Under the pieces are notes generated by a model that saw nothing but the letters and a program-made list of their open reading frames with translations, was not told where the DNA came from and did no database searches. Of a DNA stretch of 64,000 bases, positions 12,177-22,919 are shown in pieces. Source of the DNA: Pseudomonas mendocina. Lineage in GTDB: Bacteria > Pseudomonadota > Gammaproteobacteria > Pseudomonadales > Pseudomonadaceae. The position numbers and the translations under genes were made by a program. The DNA lies in assembly GCA_037482215.1 (NCBI GenBank), contig CP148074.1:1-64000 (forward strand), given 5' to 3'. Within the stretch, counting starts at the first letter, position 1. The number at the start of each line of letters is the position of its first letter.

Positions 12177-14231
12177 TTAGCCCAGTACCGAGATATCGGC
12201 TACACCGAGGAACAGGCCGCGCAGTTTGGCCAGCAGCGCGTAGCGGTTGCTACGCACGGTTGGGTCTTCTGCGTTGACCATCACCCCTTCAAAGAACGCA
12301 TCCACCGGCTCACGCAGGCTGGCCAACTGAGTCAGCGCCTGGCTGTACTCGCGGGCAGCAGCCAACGGTTTAACCGCTTGCTCAGCCTTCTGGATGGCGG
12401 CGTTGAGGGTGAACTCGTTGGGGTTGTCGAAATGATGAGCCTCAACGGTGTCCGGCACCTTGCCTTCAGCTTTGCTCAGCAGGTTGGATACACGCTTGTT
12501 GGCGGCAGCCAGTGCTTCGGCTTGCGGCAGTGCGCGGAACACCTGAACAGCCTTAACGCGCTGGTCAAAGTCCAACGGCGAGGTTGGGCTGACAGCACGT
12601 ACCGCTTGGTACACGGATACATCGACACCTTCATCTTCATAACGCGCACGCAGACGGTCGAAGATAAAGTCTTGTACCTGGGCAGCCAGACCCGCTGATT
12701 TGACCTTGGTGCCGTACTGCTCAATGGCGAATTCAATGGCCGCCACGATGTTCAGGTCGAGTTTTTTCTCGATCAGGATGCGCAGTACGCCCAGCGCAGC
12801 ACGGCGCAGTGCATATGGGTCTTTGCTGCCGGTTGGGAGCATGCCGATACCGAAGATACCGACCAGGGTGTCCAGCTTGTCAGCCAGTGCCACAGCTGCA
12901 CCGGTCAACGTTTCTGGCAGCTCGGCACCTGCACCGCGTGGCATGTACTGTTCGTTCAGGGCCAGGGCGACATCTTCCGGCTCGCCGTCGTGCTTGGCGT
13001 AGTAGTAACCGGCAATGCCTTGCATTTCCGGGAACTCGCCGACCATTTCACTGGCCAGGTCGCACTTGCTGAGGATACCGGCACGGGCTGCACGGTCGGC
13101 GTCGCCACCGATGCGCTCGGCGATAAAACCGGCCAGCGCGGAAATACGTTGAGCCTTGTCGTAGACCGTACCCAGCTGGGCCTGGAACACCACATTGGCC
13201 AGACGCTGGTTGAAGGTTTCCAGCTTCTGCTTCTTGTCCTGATTGAAGAAGAACTCGGCGTCGGTCAGGCGCGGGCGTACGACTTTCTCGTTACCCTCAA
13301 CAATCTGAGTCGGGTCCTTGCTCTCGATGTTGGCCACGGTGATAAAGCGCGGCAGCAGCTTGTTGTTGGCATCCAGCAGGCAGAAATATTTCTGGTTGTC
13401 CTGCATGGTGCTGATCAGGGCTTCTTGCGGCACTTCAAGGAAGCGCTCTTCGAAGGTGCAGACCAGCGGAACCGGCCACTCAACCAGTGCGGTCACTTCA
13501 TCCAGCAGCGCCGGAGGCACGATGGCTTTGCCGTTTTGCTCGGCAGCCAGCTGCTCAACGCGGGCGATGATTTGCTTGCGACGCTCGGCGAAGTCGGCAA
13601 TCACATAAGCGCTGCGCAGGTCTTCGGCGTAGTTGGCCGGTGCAGTGATATTCACTTCGTGGTTGGCATGGAAGCGATGGCCACGGGAGGTGCGGCCGGC
13701 TTTTTGCGCTAGGATCTCGCAGTCGATCACGTCGTTGCCGAACAGCATCACCAGCCATTGGCTCGGGCGCACGAATTCAGTTTTGCGCGCACCCCAACGC
13801 ATGCGCTTCGGAATCGGCAGGTCGTTCAGAGAGTCTTCAACAATCTGCGGCAGCAGAGCGGCAGCAGGCTGACCCTTGATGGTCTGGCTGAACTTCAGCT
13901 TTGGGCCGCTCTGGTCGATTTCGCTCAGCTCAACACCGCACTTCTTGGCGAAGCCCAGAGCTGCCTGAGTCGGGTTGCCGTCTTTGTCGAAGGCAGCCTG
14001 CACAGGCGGGCCGTCGAGGCTGAGGGTGCGGTCAGGTTGTTGTGTGGCCAGTTGCTCAACCAGCACGGCCAGGCGGCGCGGTGCGGCATAAACACGGGCT
14101 TTGCTGTAGTTCAGACCTGCGGTTTTCAGGCCTTTTTCGATGCCGCCGAGGAAGGCTTCACCGAGGGATTTCAGGGCTTTGGGTGGCAGCTCTTCGGTGC
14201 CCAGCTCTACCAGAAAATCTTGCGCACTCAT
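12177..14231 (-). CDS. glyS: Glycyl-tRNA synthetase beta subunit
   Basis: Beta chain of the bacterial alpha2-beta2 glycyl-tRNA synthetase; it binds tRNA-Gly and is required for charging. 684 residues, normal length, starting [20 protein letters not shown]. The C-terminal anticodon-binding region ends [14 protein letters not shown], where VADIS(V/L)L is characteristic. The start ATG overlaps the glyQ stop in an ATGA arrangement, so the two subunits are translationally coupled. Confidence 0.97.
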   Translation of the reverse strand: MSAQDFLVELGTEELPPKALKSLGEAFLGGIEKGLKTAGLNYSKARVYAAPRRLAVLVEQLATQQPDRTLSLDGPPVQAAFDKDGNPTQAALGFAKKCGVELSEIDQSGPKLKFSQTIKGQPAAALLPQIVEDSLNDLPIPKRMRWGARKTEFVRPSQWLVMLFGNDVIDCEILAQKAGRTSRGHRFHANHEVNITAPANYAEDLRSAYVIADFAERRKQIIARVEQLAAEQNGKAIVPPALLDEVTALVEWPVPLVCTFEERFLEVPQEALISTMQDNQKYFCLLDANNKLLPRFITVANIESKDPTQIVEGNEKVVRPRLTDAEFFFNQDKKQKLETFNQRLANVVFQAQLGTVYDKAQRISALAGFIAERIGGDADRAARAGILSKCDLASEMVGEFPEMQGIAGYYYAKHDGEPEDVALALNEQYMPRGAGAELPETLTGAAVALADKLDTLVGIFGIGMLPTGSKDPYALRRAALGVLRILIEKKLDLNIVAAIEFAIEQYGTKVKSAGLAAQVQDFIFDRLRARYEDEGVDVSVYQAVRAVSPTSPLDFDQRVKAVQVFRALPQAEALAAANKRVSNLLSKAEGKVPDTVEAHHFDNPNEFTLNAAIQKAEQAVKPLAAAREYSQALTQLASLREPVDAFFEGVMVNAEDPTVRSNRYALLAKLRGLFLGVADISVLG

Positions 14232-15175
14232 TCTGCTGCCTCCAGCTTGGCCAATACTTCATCACGCAGGTCCGGGGCTGCCAGCGGGAAGCCCAGCTTG
14301 CGGCGTGCCTGCAGGTAGCTCTGTGCCACTGCACGGGCCAGCGCACGGACACGCAGGATGTACTGCTGGCGAGCGGTCACGGAAATCGCGCGACGGGCGT
14401 CCAGCAGGTTGAAGGTGTGGGATGCCTTGAGCACCATCTCGTAGGTCGGCAGCGGCAGTTCCAGCTCGATCAGGCGGTTGGCTTCGGACTCGTAGAAGTC
14501 GAACAGCTCAAACAGTTTGTCGACGTTGGCGTGCTCGAAGTTGTAAGTGGACTGCTCCACTTCGTTCTGGTGGAACACGTCGCCGTAGGTCACCTTGCCG
14601 AACGGGCCGTCAGTCCAGACCAGGTCGTAGACCGAATCCACGCCCTGCAGGTACATGGCCAGACGCTCAAGGCCATAAGTGATTTCGCCGGTAACCGGGT
14701 AGCATTCGATGCCGCCAACCTGCTGGAAGTAGGTGAACTGAGTCACTTCCATGCCATTGAGCCAGATTTCCCAACCCAAGCCCCAGGCACCGAGGGTCGG
14801 CGATTCCCAGTTGTCTTCGACGAAGCGGATGTCGTGAACCAGCGGATCAATACCAATGGCTTTCAGCGAGCCCAGGTACAGCTCCTGGAAGTTTTCCGGG
14901 TTCGGCTTCAGTACCACTTGGAACTGATAGTAGTGTTGCAGGCGGTTCGGGTTTTCACCGTAGCGGCCGTCAGCAGGACGGCGCGATGGCTGCACATAGG
15001 CAGCGTTCCAGGTTTCCGGGCCGATGGCGCGCAGAAACGTAGCAGTGTGGAAAGTGCCGGCGCCTACTTCCATGTCGTAAGGTTGCAACACGACGCAACC
15101 CTGCTCGGCCCAGTACTGTTGCAGGGCGAGGATCAAGTCTTGGAAGGTGCGCACGGCAGGCGTAGTCTGGCTCAC
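14228..15175 (-). CDS. glyQ: Glycyl-tRNA synthetase alpha subunit
   Basis: Catalytic alpha chain, class II synthetase fold, forming glycyl-adenylate. 315 residues with motif 2 region [20 protein letters not shown] and the conserved [18 protein letters not shown]. The chosen start is GTG at 15175 (Val-Ser-Gln-Thr-Thr-Pro), which matches the length and N-terminus of Pseudomonas GlyQ. The frame remains open upstream only because it lies opposite the divergent tag gene. It is the first gene of the glyQ-glyS pair. Confidence 0.96.
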   Translation of the reverse strand: MSQTTPAVRTFQDLILALQQYWAEQGCVVLQPYDMEVGAGTFHTATFLRAIGPETWNAAYVQPSRRPADGRYGENPNRLQHYYQFQVVLKPNPENFQELYLGSLKAIGIDPLVHDIRFVEDNWESPTLGAWGLGWEIWLNGMEVTQFTYFQQVGGIECYPVTGEITYGLERLAMYLQGVDSVYDLVWTDGPFGKVTYGDVFHQNEVEQSTYNFEHANVDKLFELFDFYESEANRLIELELPLPTYEMVLKASHTFNLLDARRAISVTARQQYILRVRALARAVAQSYLQARRKLGFPLAAPDLRDEVLAKLEAAE

Positions 15176-15241
15176 AAATTTCACCCGTACATTGGCGGCT
15201 TGAGAAAGTCCGCCAGTATACCGAAGGACAAGGAAAGCCGC

Positions 15242-15796
15242 ATGCCGCGCTGTTTCTGGTGTAACGAAGATCCCCTGTATATCGCCTACCACGACACAGA
15301 ATGGGGCGTCCCCGAACGTGATCCTCAGGCCCTTTTCGAGATGCTGTTGCTGGAAGGGTTTCAGGCGGGGCTGTCGTGGATAACCGTGCTGAAGAAGCGC
15401 GAACGCTACCGTGAGGTGCTGTTTGGCTTTGATATAGAGCGCTTGGCTGCACTGAGTGATGAGTACATCGAAACCCTCATGCAAGACCCCGGCATCATCC
15501 GCAACCGCCTCAAACTCAAAGCCGTCCGTCAGAACGCTCAGGCATGGCTGCGTTTGCAAGATCCGGCGGAGCTTCTGTGGTCATTCGTTGGTGGCGAGCC
15601 CAAGATCAACCATTTCAGCCTTCCGGCCCAAGTCCCTGCTGTAACGCCGGAGGCAGAGGCCATGAGCAAAGCGCTGAAAAAGGCCGGTTTTACCTTTGTT
15701 GGGCCGACCATTTGTTACGCCTTTATGCAGGCCACCGGCATGGTCATGGATCACACCACGGACTGTGATCGCTATCCACATTTGTCCAGCAATTGA
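15242..15796 (+). CDS. tag: DNA-3-methyladenine glycosylase I
   Basis: Base-excision repair enzyme removing 3-methyladenine from alkylated DNA. 184 residues, helix-hairpin-helix fold. It begins [20 protein letters not shown], with the zinc-binding Cys/His set (Cys4, His17 and the C-terminal His/Cys of [11 protein letters not shown]) and the catalytic-region Glu in [13 protein letters not shown] at 15242 has GGAAAG upstream; the longer open frame runs antisense through glyQ and is discarded. It is divergent from glyQ. Confidence 0.95.
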   Translation: MPRCFWCNEDPLYIAYHDTEWGVPERDPQALFEMLLLEGFQAGLSWITVLKKRERYREVLFGFDIERLAALSDEYIETLMQDPGIIRNRLKLKAVRQNAQAWLRLQDPAELLWSFVGGEPKINHFSLPAQVPAVTPEAEAMSKALKKAGFTFVGPTICYAFMQATGMVMDHTTDCDRYPHLSSN

Positions 15797-15853
15797 GCAG
15801 CCATTGAGCGGCAAGGTTACAATGCAGCCCTTTTGAATGTGCAGGAGTGATCT

Positions 15854-16741
15854 GTGGAGAAGCTCAAAGGTGCCTTGGTTGTTGGCTTCTTGCGTTTGTT
15901 CGCATTGTTGCCTTGGCGTGCCGTCCAAGCAGTGGGCGCCGCCATTGGTTGGCTGATGTGGAAACTGCCGAACCGTTCACGGGATGTGGCCAGCATCAAC
16001 CTGCGCAAATGCTTCCCGGAGCTGAGCGAGGCTGAGCACCAGCAGCTGTTGGGCAGATCGCTGAAAGATATTGGCCGGACCCTGACGGAAAGCGCCTGTG
16101 CCTGGATTTGGCCTGCGCAGAAGTCCATTAACCTGGTCAAAGAGGTTGAGGGGCTGGAGGTGCTGCACGAAGCACTGGCCAGTGGCAAAGGTGTCGTCGG
16201 CATCACCAGTCACTTGGGCAATTGGGAAGTGCTCAACCACTTCTATTGCGCCCAATGCAAACCGATCATTTTTTACCGTCCACCCAAGCTCAAGGCTGTG
16301 GATGATCTGCTGCGTGAGCAGCGTGTACAGATGGGTAACCGTGTAGCCCCTTCCACTAAGGAAGGCATTCTCAGCGTCATTAAAGAAGTGCGTAAAGGTG
16401 GTGCTGTGGGCATTCCGGCTGACCCTGAGCCGAGCCGCTCTGCCGGGGTGTTTGTGCCGTTTCTTGGCACTCAAGCGCTGACCAGTAAGTTTGTGGCGGG
16501 CATGCTCAGCGGCGGTAAAGCCCGTGGTGTTTTCCTGCATGCTTTGCGCCTGCCGGATGGCTCCGGCTTCAAAGTCATCCTTGAAGCCGCGCCAGAGCAG
16601 ATGTACAGCACCGATGCTGAAGAGTCCGTTGCGGGTATGAGCAAGGTGGTCGAGCGCTATGTGCGCGAGTACCCGAGCCAGTATATGTGGAGCATGAAGC
16701 GCTTTAAGAAGCGCCCTGAAGGCGAAGCCAAGTGGTACTAA
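15854..16741 (+). CDS. htrB: Lipid A late acyltransferase (LpxL/HtrB family)
   Basis: Transfers a secondary acyl chain to lipid A at the inner membrane. 295 residues with an N-terminal hydrophobic helix and the catalytic His/Glu motif in SHLGNWEVLNHF near residue 120. It also has the family motifs YRPPK and GIPADPEPSRSAGVFVPFLG. GTG at 15854 has AGGAG 9 bases upstream. The homologue in this position in P. aeruginosa is PA0011 (HtrB1). Whether this copy adds laurate or 2-hydroxylaurate cannot be read from sequence. Confidence 0.88.
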   Translation: MEKLKGALVVGFLRLFALLPWRAVQAVGAAIGWLMWKLPNRSRDVASINLRKCFPELSEAEHQQLLGRSLKDIGRTLTESACAWIWPAQKSINLVKEVEGLEVLHEALASGKGVVGITSHLGNWEVLNHFYCAQCKPIIFYRPPKLKAVDDLLREQRVQMGNRVAPSTKEGILSVIKEVRKGGAVGIPADPEPSRSAGVFVPFLGTQALTSKFVAGMLSGGKARGVFLHALRLPDGSGFKVILEAAPEQMYSTDAEESVAGMSKVVERYVREYPSQYMWSMKRFKKRPEGEAKWY

Positions 16742-16856
16742 GCCTTGGGGCTAAGTACGCCTCCACGGTTGATGCCTGAAAGTATGAATGAGATCCGCTT
16801 GCAGGGCGGGTCTCGCCTCGACTAGTCTGGTGCAACTCAACTGCACCGGGCCAGTC

Positions 16857-17117
16857 ATGGACAACTCCCGCCAGCACCCGCGAACACCCATAAAAATGCG
16901 GCTGCGGATTGATCACCCAACCCATGGTGAACTCATGGTCACCACGCGGGATATTTCCGAATGCGGTGTCTATGTCCTGATGGACCAGGCTCAGGATCTG
17001 CTTCAGGTCGGTGAGCGGGTTCGCGGACAGGTGCAAGGTTTGCCGATTGAGGCGCCGATTCTCACACTAGAAGTGGTGCGCACCGAGCCTTTAGGGGTTG
17101 GCCTGCGTTACGTGTGA
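16857..17117 (+). CDS. PilZ-domain c-di-GMP receptor
   Basis: 86-residue single-domain protein. It has the c-di-GMP motif RxxxR in RQHPRTPIK near the N-terminus and the second motif DISECGVYV (D/NxSxxG). It presumably senses c-di-GMP and modulates a partner by protein contact. ATG at 16857 (MDNSRQHPR) is chosen because it is the usual distance from RxxxR; a longer open frame upstream has no ribosome binding site. It converges on the TPR gene. No target is evident nearby, though a diguanylate cyclase is encoded at 7192-8330. Confidence 0.88.
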   Translation: MDNSRQHPRTPIKMRLRIDHPTHGELMVTTRDISECGVYVLMDQAQDLLQVGERVRGQVQGLPIEAPILTLEVVRTEPLGVGLRYV

Positions 17118-17123
17118 GTGCTT

Positions 17124-17441
17124 TCAGAGAGCCTGTTTGTCCAGACGCTTGAGAAACACCGTCATTTCCTTTTCTGACTGCTTGTCGCCCTTCTCCTGAG
17201 CCGCCTCCAGCCCACGGCTCCAGGCGCTGCGCGCGTCGTCGTAGCGCTCCAGTTTGTTCAGCGCTTGGCCCAGCAGCTTCCAGGCAGCGGAATATTTGGG
17301 GTCAAAATCAACACACCGCTGCAAGTGCTCAGCCGCCAACGCCAGGCTTCCCTCGTCTAAGCAGGCCTTGCCAAGGCCGAAGCGCAACAGTGCGTTGTCC
17401 ATGCCTTTAGCCAGCATCTTTTCCAGGGCTTCACGGCTCAT
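17124..17441 (-). CDS. Small TPR-repeat protein
   Basis: 105 residues made of about two and a half tetratricopeptide repeats (ALLRFGLGKACLDEGSLALA, AAWKLLGQALNKLERYDDAR). It ends in a charged helix. There is no signal peptide, so it is a cytoplasmic protein-protein adaptor with unknown partner. It lies 10 bases after trkA on the same strand and is probably co-transcribed with it. The same gene is found in this position in P. aeruginosa. Confidence 0.82.
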   Translation of the reverse strand: MSREALEKMLAKGMDNALLRFGLGKACLDEGSLALAAEHLQRCVDFDPKYSAAWKLLGQALNKLERYDDARSAWSRGLEAAQEKGDKQSEKEMTVFLKRLDKQAL

Positions 17442-17451
17442 GTACAGCTCC

Positions 17452-18825
17452 TTAGAAGAAGGTCAGGCCAACCTGGAACAGGCGCTCGGCGTCACGAATG
17501 TGCTTCTTATCCACAAGGAACAGAATGACATGGTCACCGGACTCGATGACGGTGTCGTCGTGGGCGATCAGCACTTCGTCATTACGGATGATTGCACCAA
17601 TCGTGGTTCCTGGCGGCAGGTCGATGCGTTCGATGGCGCGGCCCACCACCTTGCTTGATTTGGCGTCGCCGTGGGCAATCACCTCGATGGCTTCGGCAGC
17701 GCCACGGCGCAGTGAGTGCACGCTTTCAATGTCGCCGCGACGCACATGAGTCAGCAGAGTGCCGATGGTGGCCAACTGCGGGCTGATGGCGATGTCGATT
17801 TGGCCGCCTTGCACCAGGTCCACGTAGGCCGGGTTGTTAATCAGGGTCATCACCTTGCCTGCGCCCAGGCGCTTGGCGAGCAGAGAGGACATGATGTTGG
17901 CTTCGTCGTCGTTGGTCAGCGCGAGGAATATATCGGCGTCGCTGATGTTCTCCTCTACCAGCAGGTCGCGGTCAGAGGCACTGCCCTGAAGCACGATGGT
18001 GCTGTCGAGTGTTTCCGAGAGGTAGCGGCAACGGGCCGGGTTCATCTCGATGATCTTCACCTGATAACGGCTTTCGATGGCCTCAGCCAGACGCTCGCCG
18101 ATCTGTCCGCCACCGGCAATCACCACGGTTTTGTAGCTGTCTTCAAGGCGACGCATTTCGCTCATCACTGCGCGGATGTGAGCCTTGGCAGCAATGAAGA
18201 AGACTTCGTCGTCCGCTTCGATGATGGTGTCGCCCTTGGGCATGATCGCCCTGTTACGGCGGAAGATGGCCGCGACACGGGTGTCGACGTTGGGCATGTG
18301 CTCGCGGATCTGTTTGAGCTGTTGGCCTACCAGTGGGCCGCCGTAGTAGGCGCGCACCGCCACCAGCTGCGCCTTGCCTTCGGCAAAGTCGAGTACCTGC
18401 AAAGCGCCGGGGTATTCGATCAGGCGTTTGATGTAGTTGGTGACCACCTGCTCCGGGCTGATCAGCACGTCCACCGGGATCGCTTCGTTATCGAACAGGC
18501 CGCTGCGGGTCAGGTAGGCCGCTTCACGCACACGGGCAATTTTGGTCGGGGTGCGGAACAGGGTGTAGGCCACCTGACAGGCGATCATGTTGACTTCGTC
18601 GCTGTTGGTCACCGCGACCAGCATGTCGGCATCATCGGCACCCGCTTGGCGCAGGACCGTTGGGAACGAACCCTTACCCTGTACCGTACGGATATCCAGG
18701 CGGTCACCGAGGTCGCGCAGGCGATCACCGTCGGTATCGACCACGGTGATGTCGTTGGCCTCGCTGGCCAGGTGTTCCGCCAAGGTGCCGCCAACCTGGC
18801 CAGCACCGAGAATGATGATCTTCAT
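17452..18825 (-). CDS. trkA: Trk potassium uptake regulatory protein TrkA
   Basis: Peripheral NAD(H)-binding gating subunit of the Trk potassium channel. 457 residues with two RCK units. The first Rossmann motif is [19 protein letters not shown] and the second is [18 protein letters not shown] near residue 235, each followed by a TrkA-C domain. The start ATG at 18825 coincides with the Rossmann strand. It follows rsmB after 12 bases in the conserved def-fmt-rsmB-trkA operon. The membrane subunit TrkH is not in the window. Confidence 0.97.
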   Translation of the reverse strand: MKIIILGAGQVGGTLAEHLASEANDITVVDTDGDRLRDLGDRLDIRTVQGKGSFPTVLRQAGADDADMLVAVTNSDEVNMIACQVAYTLFRTPTKIARVREAAYLTRSGLFDNEAIPVDVLISPEQVVTNYIKRLIEYPGALQVLDFAEGKAQLVAVRAYYGGPLVGQQLKQIREHMPNVDTRVAAIFRRNRAIMPKGDTIIEADDEVFFIAAKAHIRAVMSEMRRLEDSYKTVVIAGGGQIGERLAEAIESRYQVKIIEMNPARCRYLSETLDSTIVLQGSASDRDLLVEENISDADIFLALTNDDEANIMSSLLAKRLGAGKVMTLINNPAYVDLVQGGQIDIAISPQLATIGTLLTHVRRGDIESVHSLRRGAAEAIEVIAHGDAKSSKVVGRAIERIDLPPGTTIGAIIRNDEVLIAHDDTVIESGDHVILFLVDKKHIRDAERLFQVGLTFF

Positions 18826-18837
18826 GCAGTCTGTTCC

Positions 18838-20151
18838 TTAGCCGCGTGGTGTGGCCGCGATTTTCATCAGCTTGGCATAGTAGAAGCCATCATGGCCGTC
18901 TACTTGTGGGAATAATTGCCGTCCATGGGTGGTTTTGATCCCGAACTGGCCAGCAATATCCAGCTCCCGTGCGCCCGGTGTGCGGGCCAAAAATGCGCCA
19001 ATGTTGTCACTGTTTTCGGCAGGCATCACTGAGCACGTGGCATACACAAGAATGCCCCCGACATCGAGTGTTTGCCAGATGGTGTCGAGCAATTCGCCCT
19101 GCAACTGTGCCAACGCCGGAATATCGTCGGCCTGGCGGGTCAGTTTGATGTCCGGATGGCGGCGGATCACGCCGGTGGCCGAACAGGGCGCATCGAGCAG
19201 GATGCGCTGGAATGGCACACCATCCCACCAGGTGGCAATGTCACGGCCGTCAGCAGCGATCAGTTCGGCACTGAGGTTAAGGCGTTGCAGGTTTTCGCTG
19301 ACGCGCTGCAGGCGCTTCTCTTCCAGATCCAGCGCCACTACACCTTTGAGTTTGGGTTCGCTTTCGAGGATATGGCAGGTCTTGCCGCCGGGGGCGCAGC
19401 AGGCATCCAGAACGCGCTGGTTAGGCGCCAGTTGCAGCAGCTCAGCAGCCAGTTGCGCCGCTTCATCCTGCACGCTGACGCGGCCTTCGGCGAAGCCCGG
19501 CAGGGTGGTCACGTCACAGGCCTGAAGCAGGCGAATGCCGTCTGCGCTGAACTGGCAAGGCTGGGCTTCGATACCAGACTGATGCAGCTCGGCGAGGTAG
19601 GCGTCGCGGCTGTTGCGCAGACGGTTGACCCGCAGAATCAGCGGCGGATGGCCGTTGTTGGCAGCGCAGATGGCTTCCCAGTGCTCCGGCCACTGCGCTT
19701 TGAGGGCCTTTTGCAGCCAGCGCGGGTGGGCGGTGTGCAGTACCGGGTCGCGATCCAGCTCGGCGATGATTTGCTCACCGTCGCGCTGGGCATTGCGCAG
19801 CACGGCATTGAGCAGGCCTTTGAGGGACGACTTTTTCAGCTTATCCACACAGGCCACTGTCTCGCCAATCGCGGCGTGGGCCGGAATGCGCGTGTAGAAC
19901 AGCTGATACAGGCCCACCAGCAGCAGCGCTTCGACGTCGCGGTCAGCCGCCTTGAATGGCTTTTGCAGCAGTTTGCCCGCGATCAAGCTCAGGCGTGGTT
20001 CCCAACGTGCGGTGCCGAAGGCCAGGTCTTGGGTGAGGCCGCGATCGCGGACTTCCACCTTATCCAGTAGCGGCGGCAAGCTGGTGCCCAGTGACGCTTT
20101 GCCATTGAGTACGGCGGCCAGGGCGCGGGCGGCGGCTAAACGTGGACTCAT
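18838..20151 (-). CDS. rsmB: 16S rRNA (cytosine-967-C5) methyltransferase RsmB
   Basis: Methylates C967 of 16S rRNA with S-adenosylmethionine. 437 residues: an N-terminal NusB-like RNA-binding domain (about 1-140), then the Rossmann methyltransferase. The SAM motif is [16 protein letters not shown]. The two cysteines lie in [15 protein letters not shown] and in [11 protein letters not shown], the latter being the catalytic nucleophile. Its start overlaps the fmt stop by ATGA, indicating translational coupling. Confidence 0.96.
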   Translation of the reverse strand: MSPRLAAARALAAVLNGKASLGTSLPPLLDKVEVRDRGLTQDLAFGTARWEPRLSLIAGKLLQKPFKAADRDVEALLLVGLYQLFYTRIPAHAAIGETVACVDKLKKSSLKGLLNAVLRNAQRDGEQIIAELDRDPVLHTAHPRWLQKALKAQWPEHWEAICAANNGHPPLILRVNRLRNSRDAYLAELHQSGIEAQPCQFSADGIRLLQACDVTTLPGFAEGRVSVQDEAAQLAAELLQLAPNQRVLDACCAPGGKTCHILESEPKLKGVVALDLEEKRLQRVSENLQRLNLSAELIAADGRDIATWWDGVPFQRILLDAPCSATGVIRRHPDIKLTRQADDIPALAQLQGELLDTIWQTLDVGGILVYATCSVMPAENSDNIGAFLARTPGARELDIAGQFGIKTTHGRQLFPQVDGHDGFYYAKLMKIAATPRG

Positions 20152-21092
20152 GCGCCGAGCACCAGCCCCGGTGCGAACTGCTCGCGGCGGCTGTTGAACA
20201 GGTCAGAGAAGTTCAGCGCCTTGCCGCCGGGCAGCTGCAGGCGGGTCAGACGCAGGGCGCCCTCGCCACAGGCTACGGTCAGGCCTTGTTTGTCTGCATT
20301 GAGGATGGTGCCGGGGGTACCGCTACCCTCGCCTGCTTCGGCGGCGTGAATCTTCACAGCTTCACCTTGCAGGGTGCTGTGGCAGATCGGCCAAGGATGG
20401 AAGGCGCGAACCAGTCGTTCCAGCTCAACTGCTGGGCGCGACCAATCGACACGGGCTTCGTCCTTGTTCAGCTTGTGGGCGTAGGTGGCCAGGCTGTCGT
20501 CCTGCACTTCACCTTTCAGGCTACCGTCGGCGAGGCCGCTGATGGCTTCGATCACGGCTTTAGGGCCGAGTGTGGCCAGGCGATCATGCAATGTACCGCC
20601 GGTGTCTGTAGCGCTGATCGGCGTTGTGACTTTGAGCAGCATCGGGCCGGTGTCCAAGCCCGCTTCCATTTGCATTACGGTGACGCCGGACTCCGCATCA
20701 CCGGCTTCGACGGCGCGTTGGATTGGCGCGGCGCCACGCCAGCGTGGCAGCAACGAAGCATGGCTGTTGATGCAGCCCAGACGCGGCGTATCCAGTACGA
20801 CCTGCGGCAGGATCAGGCCATAGGCAACCACCACCATCAGGTCCGGCTTAAGCGCCGCCAGCTCCGCCTGTGCATCAGGGTCGCGGAGGGTCAGCGGTTG
20901 GTACACGGGAATACCGTGTTGCACAGCCAGTTGCTTGACTGGGCTTGGGGTCAGCTTCTGACCACGTCCGGCAGGACGGTCCGGCTGGCTGTAAACAGCG
21001 ATGATCTGGTGTGGCGTGTCGAGCAAGGCCTTGAGGTGCTCGGCGGCAAACTCGGGGGTGCCGGCAAAGACAATGCGCAGTGGCTCGGTCAT
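20148..21092 (-). CDS. fmt: Methionyl-tRNA formyltransferase
   Basis: Formylates initiator Met-tRNA using 10-formyl-tetrahydrofolate. 314 residues. The N-terminal domain carries [12 protein letters not shown], the 10-formyl-THF signature [19 protein letters not shown] (Asn, His catalytic) and [10 protein letters not shown]-terminal OB-fold binds tRNA. ATG at 21092 ([15 protein letters not shown]) is used; 19 further open codons upstream would read through the def terminator hairpin. It sits between def and rsmB. Confidence 0.97.
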   Translation of the reverse strand: MTEPLRIVFAGTPEFAAEHLKALLDTPHQIIAVYSQPDRPAGRGQKLTPSPVKQLAVQHGIPVYQPLTLRDPDAQAELAALKPDLMVVVAYGLILPQVVLDTPRLGCINSHASLLPRWRGAAPIQRAVEAGDAESGVTVMQMEAGLDTGPMLLKVTTPISATDTGGTLHDRLATLGPKAVIEAISGLADGSLKGEVQDDSLATYAHKLNKDEARVDWSRPAVELERLVRAFHPWPICHSTLQGEAVKIHAAEAGEGSGTPGTILNADKQGLTVACGEGALRLTRLQLPGGKALNFSDLFNSRREQFAPGLVLGA

Positions 21093-21111
21093 GTTCGGGT
21101 CTCTTGCATAG

Positions 21112-21138
21112 AAAAAAGGCTTGCCGCAGCAAGCCTTT
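21112..21138 (-). terminator. Hairpin between def and fmt
   Basis: On the minus strand AAAGGCTTGC-TGCG-GCAAGCCTTT is followed by extra T, a classical terminator located between def and fmt. It probably attenuates rather than blocks transcription into fmt, since the gene pair is normally an operon. Confidence 0.75.
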
Positions 21139-21148
21139 GGATGTGGCA

Positions 21149-21655
21149 TCAGCCGTTGAGGCGATGCTGTTTTTCCAGCTTCTTCTTGATCCGGTCGCGC
21201 TTAAGGTTGGACAGGTAATCAACAAAGAGCTTGCCGTTGAGGTGGTCGCACTCGTGTTGGATGCACACGGCGAGCAGGCCTTCGGCGATCAGCTCGAACG
21301 GCTGGCCATCGCGGTCAAGGGCCTTGATTTTGACTTTCTGCGGACGGTCAACGTTCTCGTAGAAGCCAGGAACGGACAGGCAGCCTTCCTGATACTGGTC
21401 CATCTGATCGGTCAGCGGTTCGAACTCCGGGTTGATAAACACACGGGGTTCGTTCTTTTCTTCAGACAGGTCCATCACCACAACACGTTTGTGTACGTTG
21501 ACCTGGGTTGCGGCCAAGCCGATGCCCGGGGCGTCATACATGGTTTCAAACATGTCGTCGATCAGTTGACGCAAGGCGTCATCGACCACCTCCACAGGCT
21601 TGGCGATGGTGCGCAAGCGAGGGTCGGGAAATTCGAGGATATTAAGAATCGCCAT
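21149..21655 (-). CDS. def: Peptide deformylase
   Basis: Iron-dependent hydrolase removing the N-formyl group from nascent proteins. 168 residues with all three motifs: [16 protein letters not shown] (metal Cys) and [11 protein letters not shown] (metal His pair and catalytic Glu). The start ATG at 21655 gives [15 protein letters not shown]. First gene of the def-fmt-rsmB-trkA-TPR run and divergent from the LysM gene. Confidence 0.97.
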   Translation of the reverse strand: MAILNILEFPDPRLRTIAKPVEVVDDALRQLIDDMFETMYDAPGIGLAATQVNVHKRVVVMDLSEEKNEPRVFINPEFEPLTDQMDQYQEGCLSVPGFYENVDRPQKVKIKALDRDGQPFELIAEGLLAVCIQHECDHLNGKLFVDYLSNLKRDRIKKKLEKQHRLNG

Positions 21656-21805
21656 GGCGTTTGTGATGCACTTGTGGAATATAGATAAAATCCGCTGCTA
21701 AGATGGGACGCAGCAACCAAAAAAACGGCTTCACGCCGCAGCACGACTGATTATCGCGGCGCTAGGGCGATCTACGTGAAGACACATAATAAAGGGATTC
21801 ACCGC

Positions 21806-22831
21806 ATGAGGAAATCACTACTGGCCGTGCTGCTGCTTGCCGCAAGTGGCCTAGTTCAGGCCGCAGTGCAACTCAAAGACGGCCATCCGGACCATTACAC
21901 CGTGGTTCGGGGCGACACGCTCTGGGACATTTCGGGGAAGTTTCTAACTCAACCCTGGAAATGGCCGGAGATCTGGCATGCCAACCCTCAGGTCAAGAAC
22001 CCTCACCTGATCTACCCTGGTGATCAGCTTAGTCTGGTTTACGTTGATGGCCAACCGCGCATCATGCTTAACCGGGGTGAGTCCCGCGGCACCATCAAGC
22101 TTTCGCCACAGGTCCGCAGCACGCCAATGGCAGAAGCAATTCCAACCATCCCGCTGGAGGCTATCAACAGCTTCCTGCTGGTCAACCGCATTGTAGACAC
22201 GCCTGAGCAGTTCGACCGTGCCCCGTACATCGTGGCTGGTAATGCCGAGCGTGTGGTCAGTGGCGCCGGTGACCGGGTCTATGCCCGTGGTCAATTTGAT
22301 GCCAGTGCTCCGATATACGGCATCTTCCGTCAGGGTAAAACCTACCTCGATCCGGACACCAAAGAGTTCCTCGGCATCAACGCTGACGACATCGGTTCCG
22401 GTGAAGTTGTTGCGACTGAAGGTGATGTTGGCACACTGCAGCTGACCCGTTCGACTCAGGAAGTGCGTCTGGCTGACCGTCTGTTCCCAACTGAAGAGCG
22501 TCCAATCAATTCCACATTCATGCCGAGTGAGCCGGAAGGCGAGATCAATGGCCTGATTCTGGATGTGCCCCGTGGCGTGACTCAGGTCGGTCAGTTTGAT
22601 GTGGTCACCATCAACAAGGGCCTGCGTGATGGTCTGAAGGAAGGCAACGTTCTGGCTATCCTGAAAACCGGTGAAACGGTGCGCGACCGCGTGACCGGTG
22701 ACGCCGTGAAGATTCCAGACGAGCAGGCTGGTCTGCTGATGGTCTTCCGCACCTACGACAAGCTGAGTTATGGCTTAGTTTTGCGAGCGACTCGCCAATT
22801 GGCGATTATGGATAAGGTGACAAATCCATAA
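21806..22831 (+). CDS. Secreted LysM-domain protein
   Basis: About 341 residues. The signal peptide MRKSLLAVLLLAASGLVQA is followed by a LysM peptidoglycan-binding domain (about residues 32-85: HYTVVRGDTLWDISGKF, HANPQVKNPHLIYPGDQL). A large conserved C-terminal region of unknown function makes up the rest. It probably acts at the periplasmic cell wall. ATG at 21806 is preferred to an upstream in-frame codon at 21776 because it begins the signal peptide and has AAGGG upstream. It is divergent from def, as in other Pseudomonas, and has its own terminator. Confidence 0.88.
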   Translation: MRKSLLAVLLLAASGLVQAAVQLKDGHPDHYTVVRGDTLWDISGKFLTQPWKWPEIWHANPQVKNPHLIYPGDQLSLVYVDGQPRIMLNRGESRGTIKLSPQVRSTPMAEAIPTIPLEAINSFLLVNRIVDTPEQFDRAPYIVAGNAERVVSGAGDRVYARGQFDASAPIYGIFRQGKTYLDPDTKEFLGINADDIGSGEVVATEGDVGTLQLTRSTQEVRLADRLFPTEERPINSTFMPSEPEGEINGLILDVPRGVTQVGQFDVVTINKGLRDGLKEGNVLAILKTGETVRDRVTGDAVKIPDEQAGLLMVFRTYDKLSYGLVLRATRQLAIMDKVTNP

Positions 22832-22843
22832 TGTTTTAAGCTG

Positions 22844-22870
22844 AAAAGCCCCGTAAATGCGGGGCTTTTT
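22844..22870 (+). terminator. Terminator after the LysM gene
   Basis: AAAAGCCCCG-TAAATG-CGGGGCTTTTT, a strong hairpin with T run. Confidence 0.9.
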
Positions 22871-22919
22871 ATTGCCCGCATGTTTTTGCCGCTATGCGGC
22901 TCTGGTCAAGGATGATCAT

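Noticed and set aside
14042..15241. Long N-terminal extension of tag
   Set aside because: Lies antisense to glyQ and glyS; the Tag family starts at MPRCFWC with a good ribosome binding site at 15242.
17507..17515. Perfect DnaA box TTATCCACA
   Set aside because: Single copy inside trkA coding sequence; another lone copy at 19841-19849 in rsmB. No cluster or AT-rich unwinding region.
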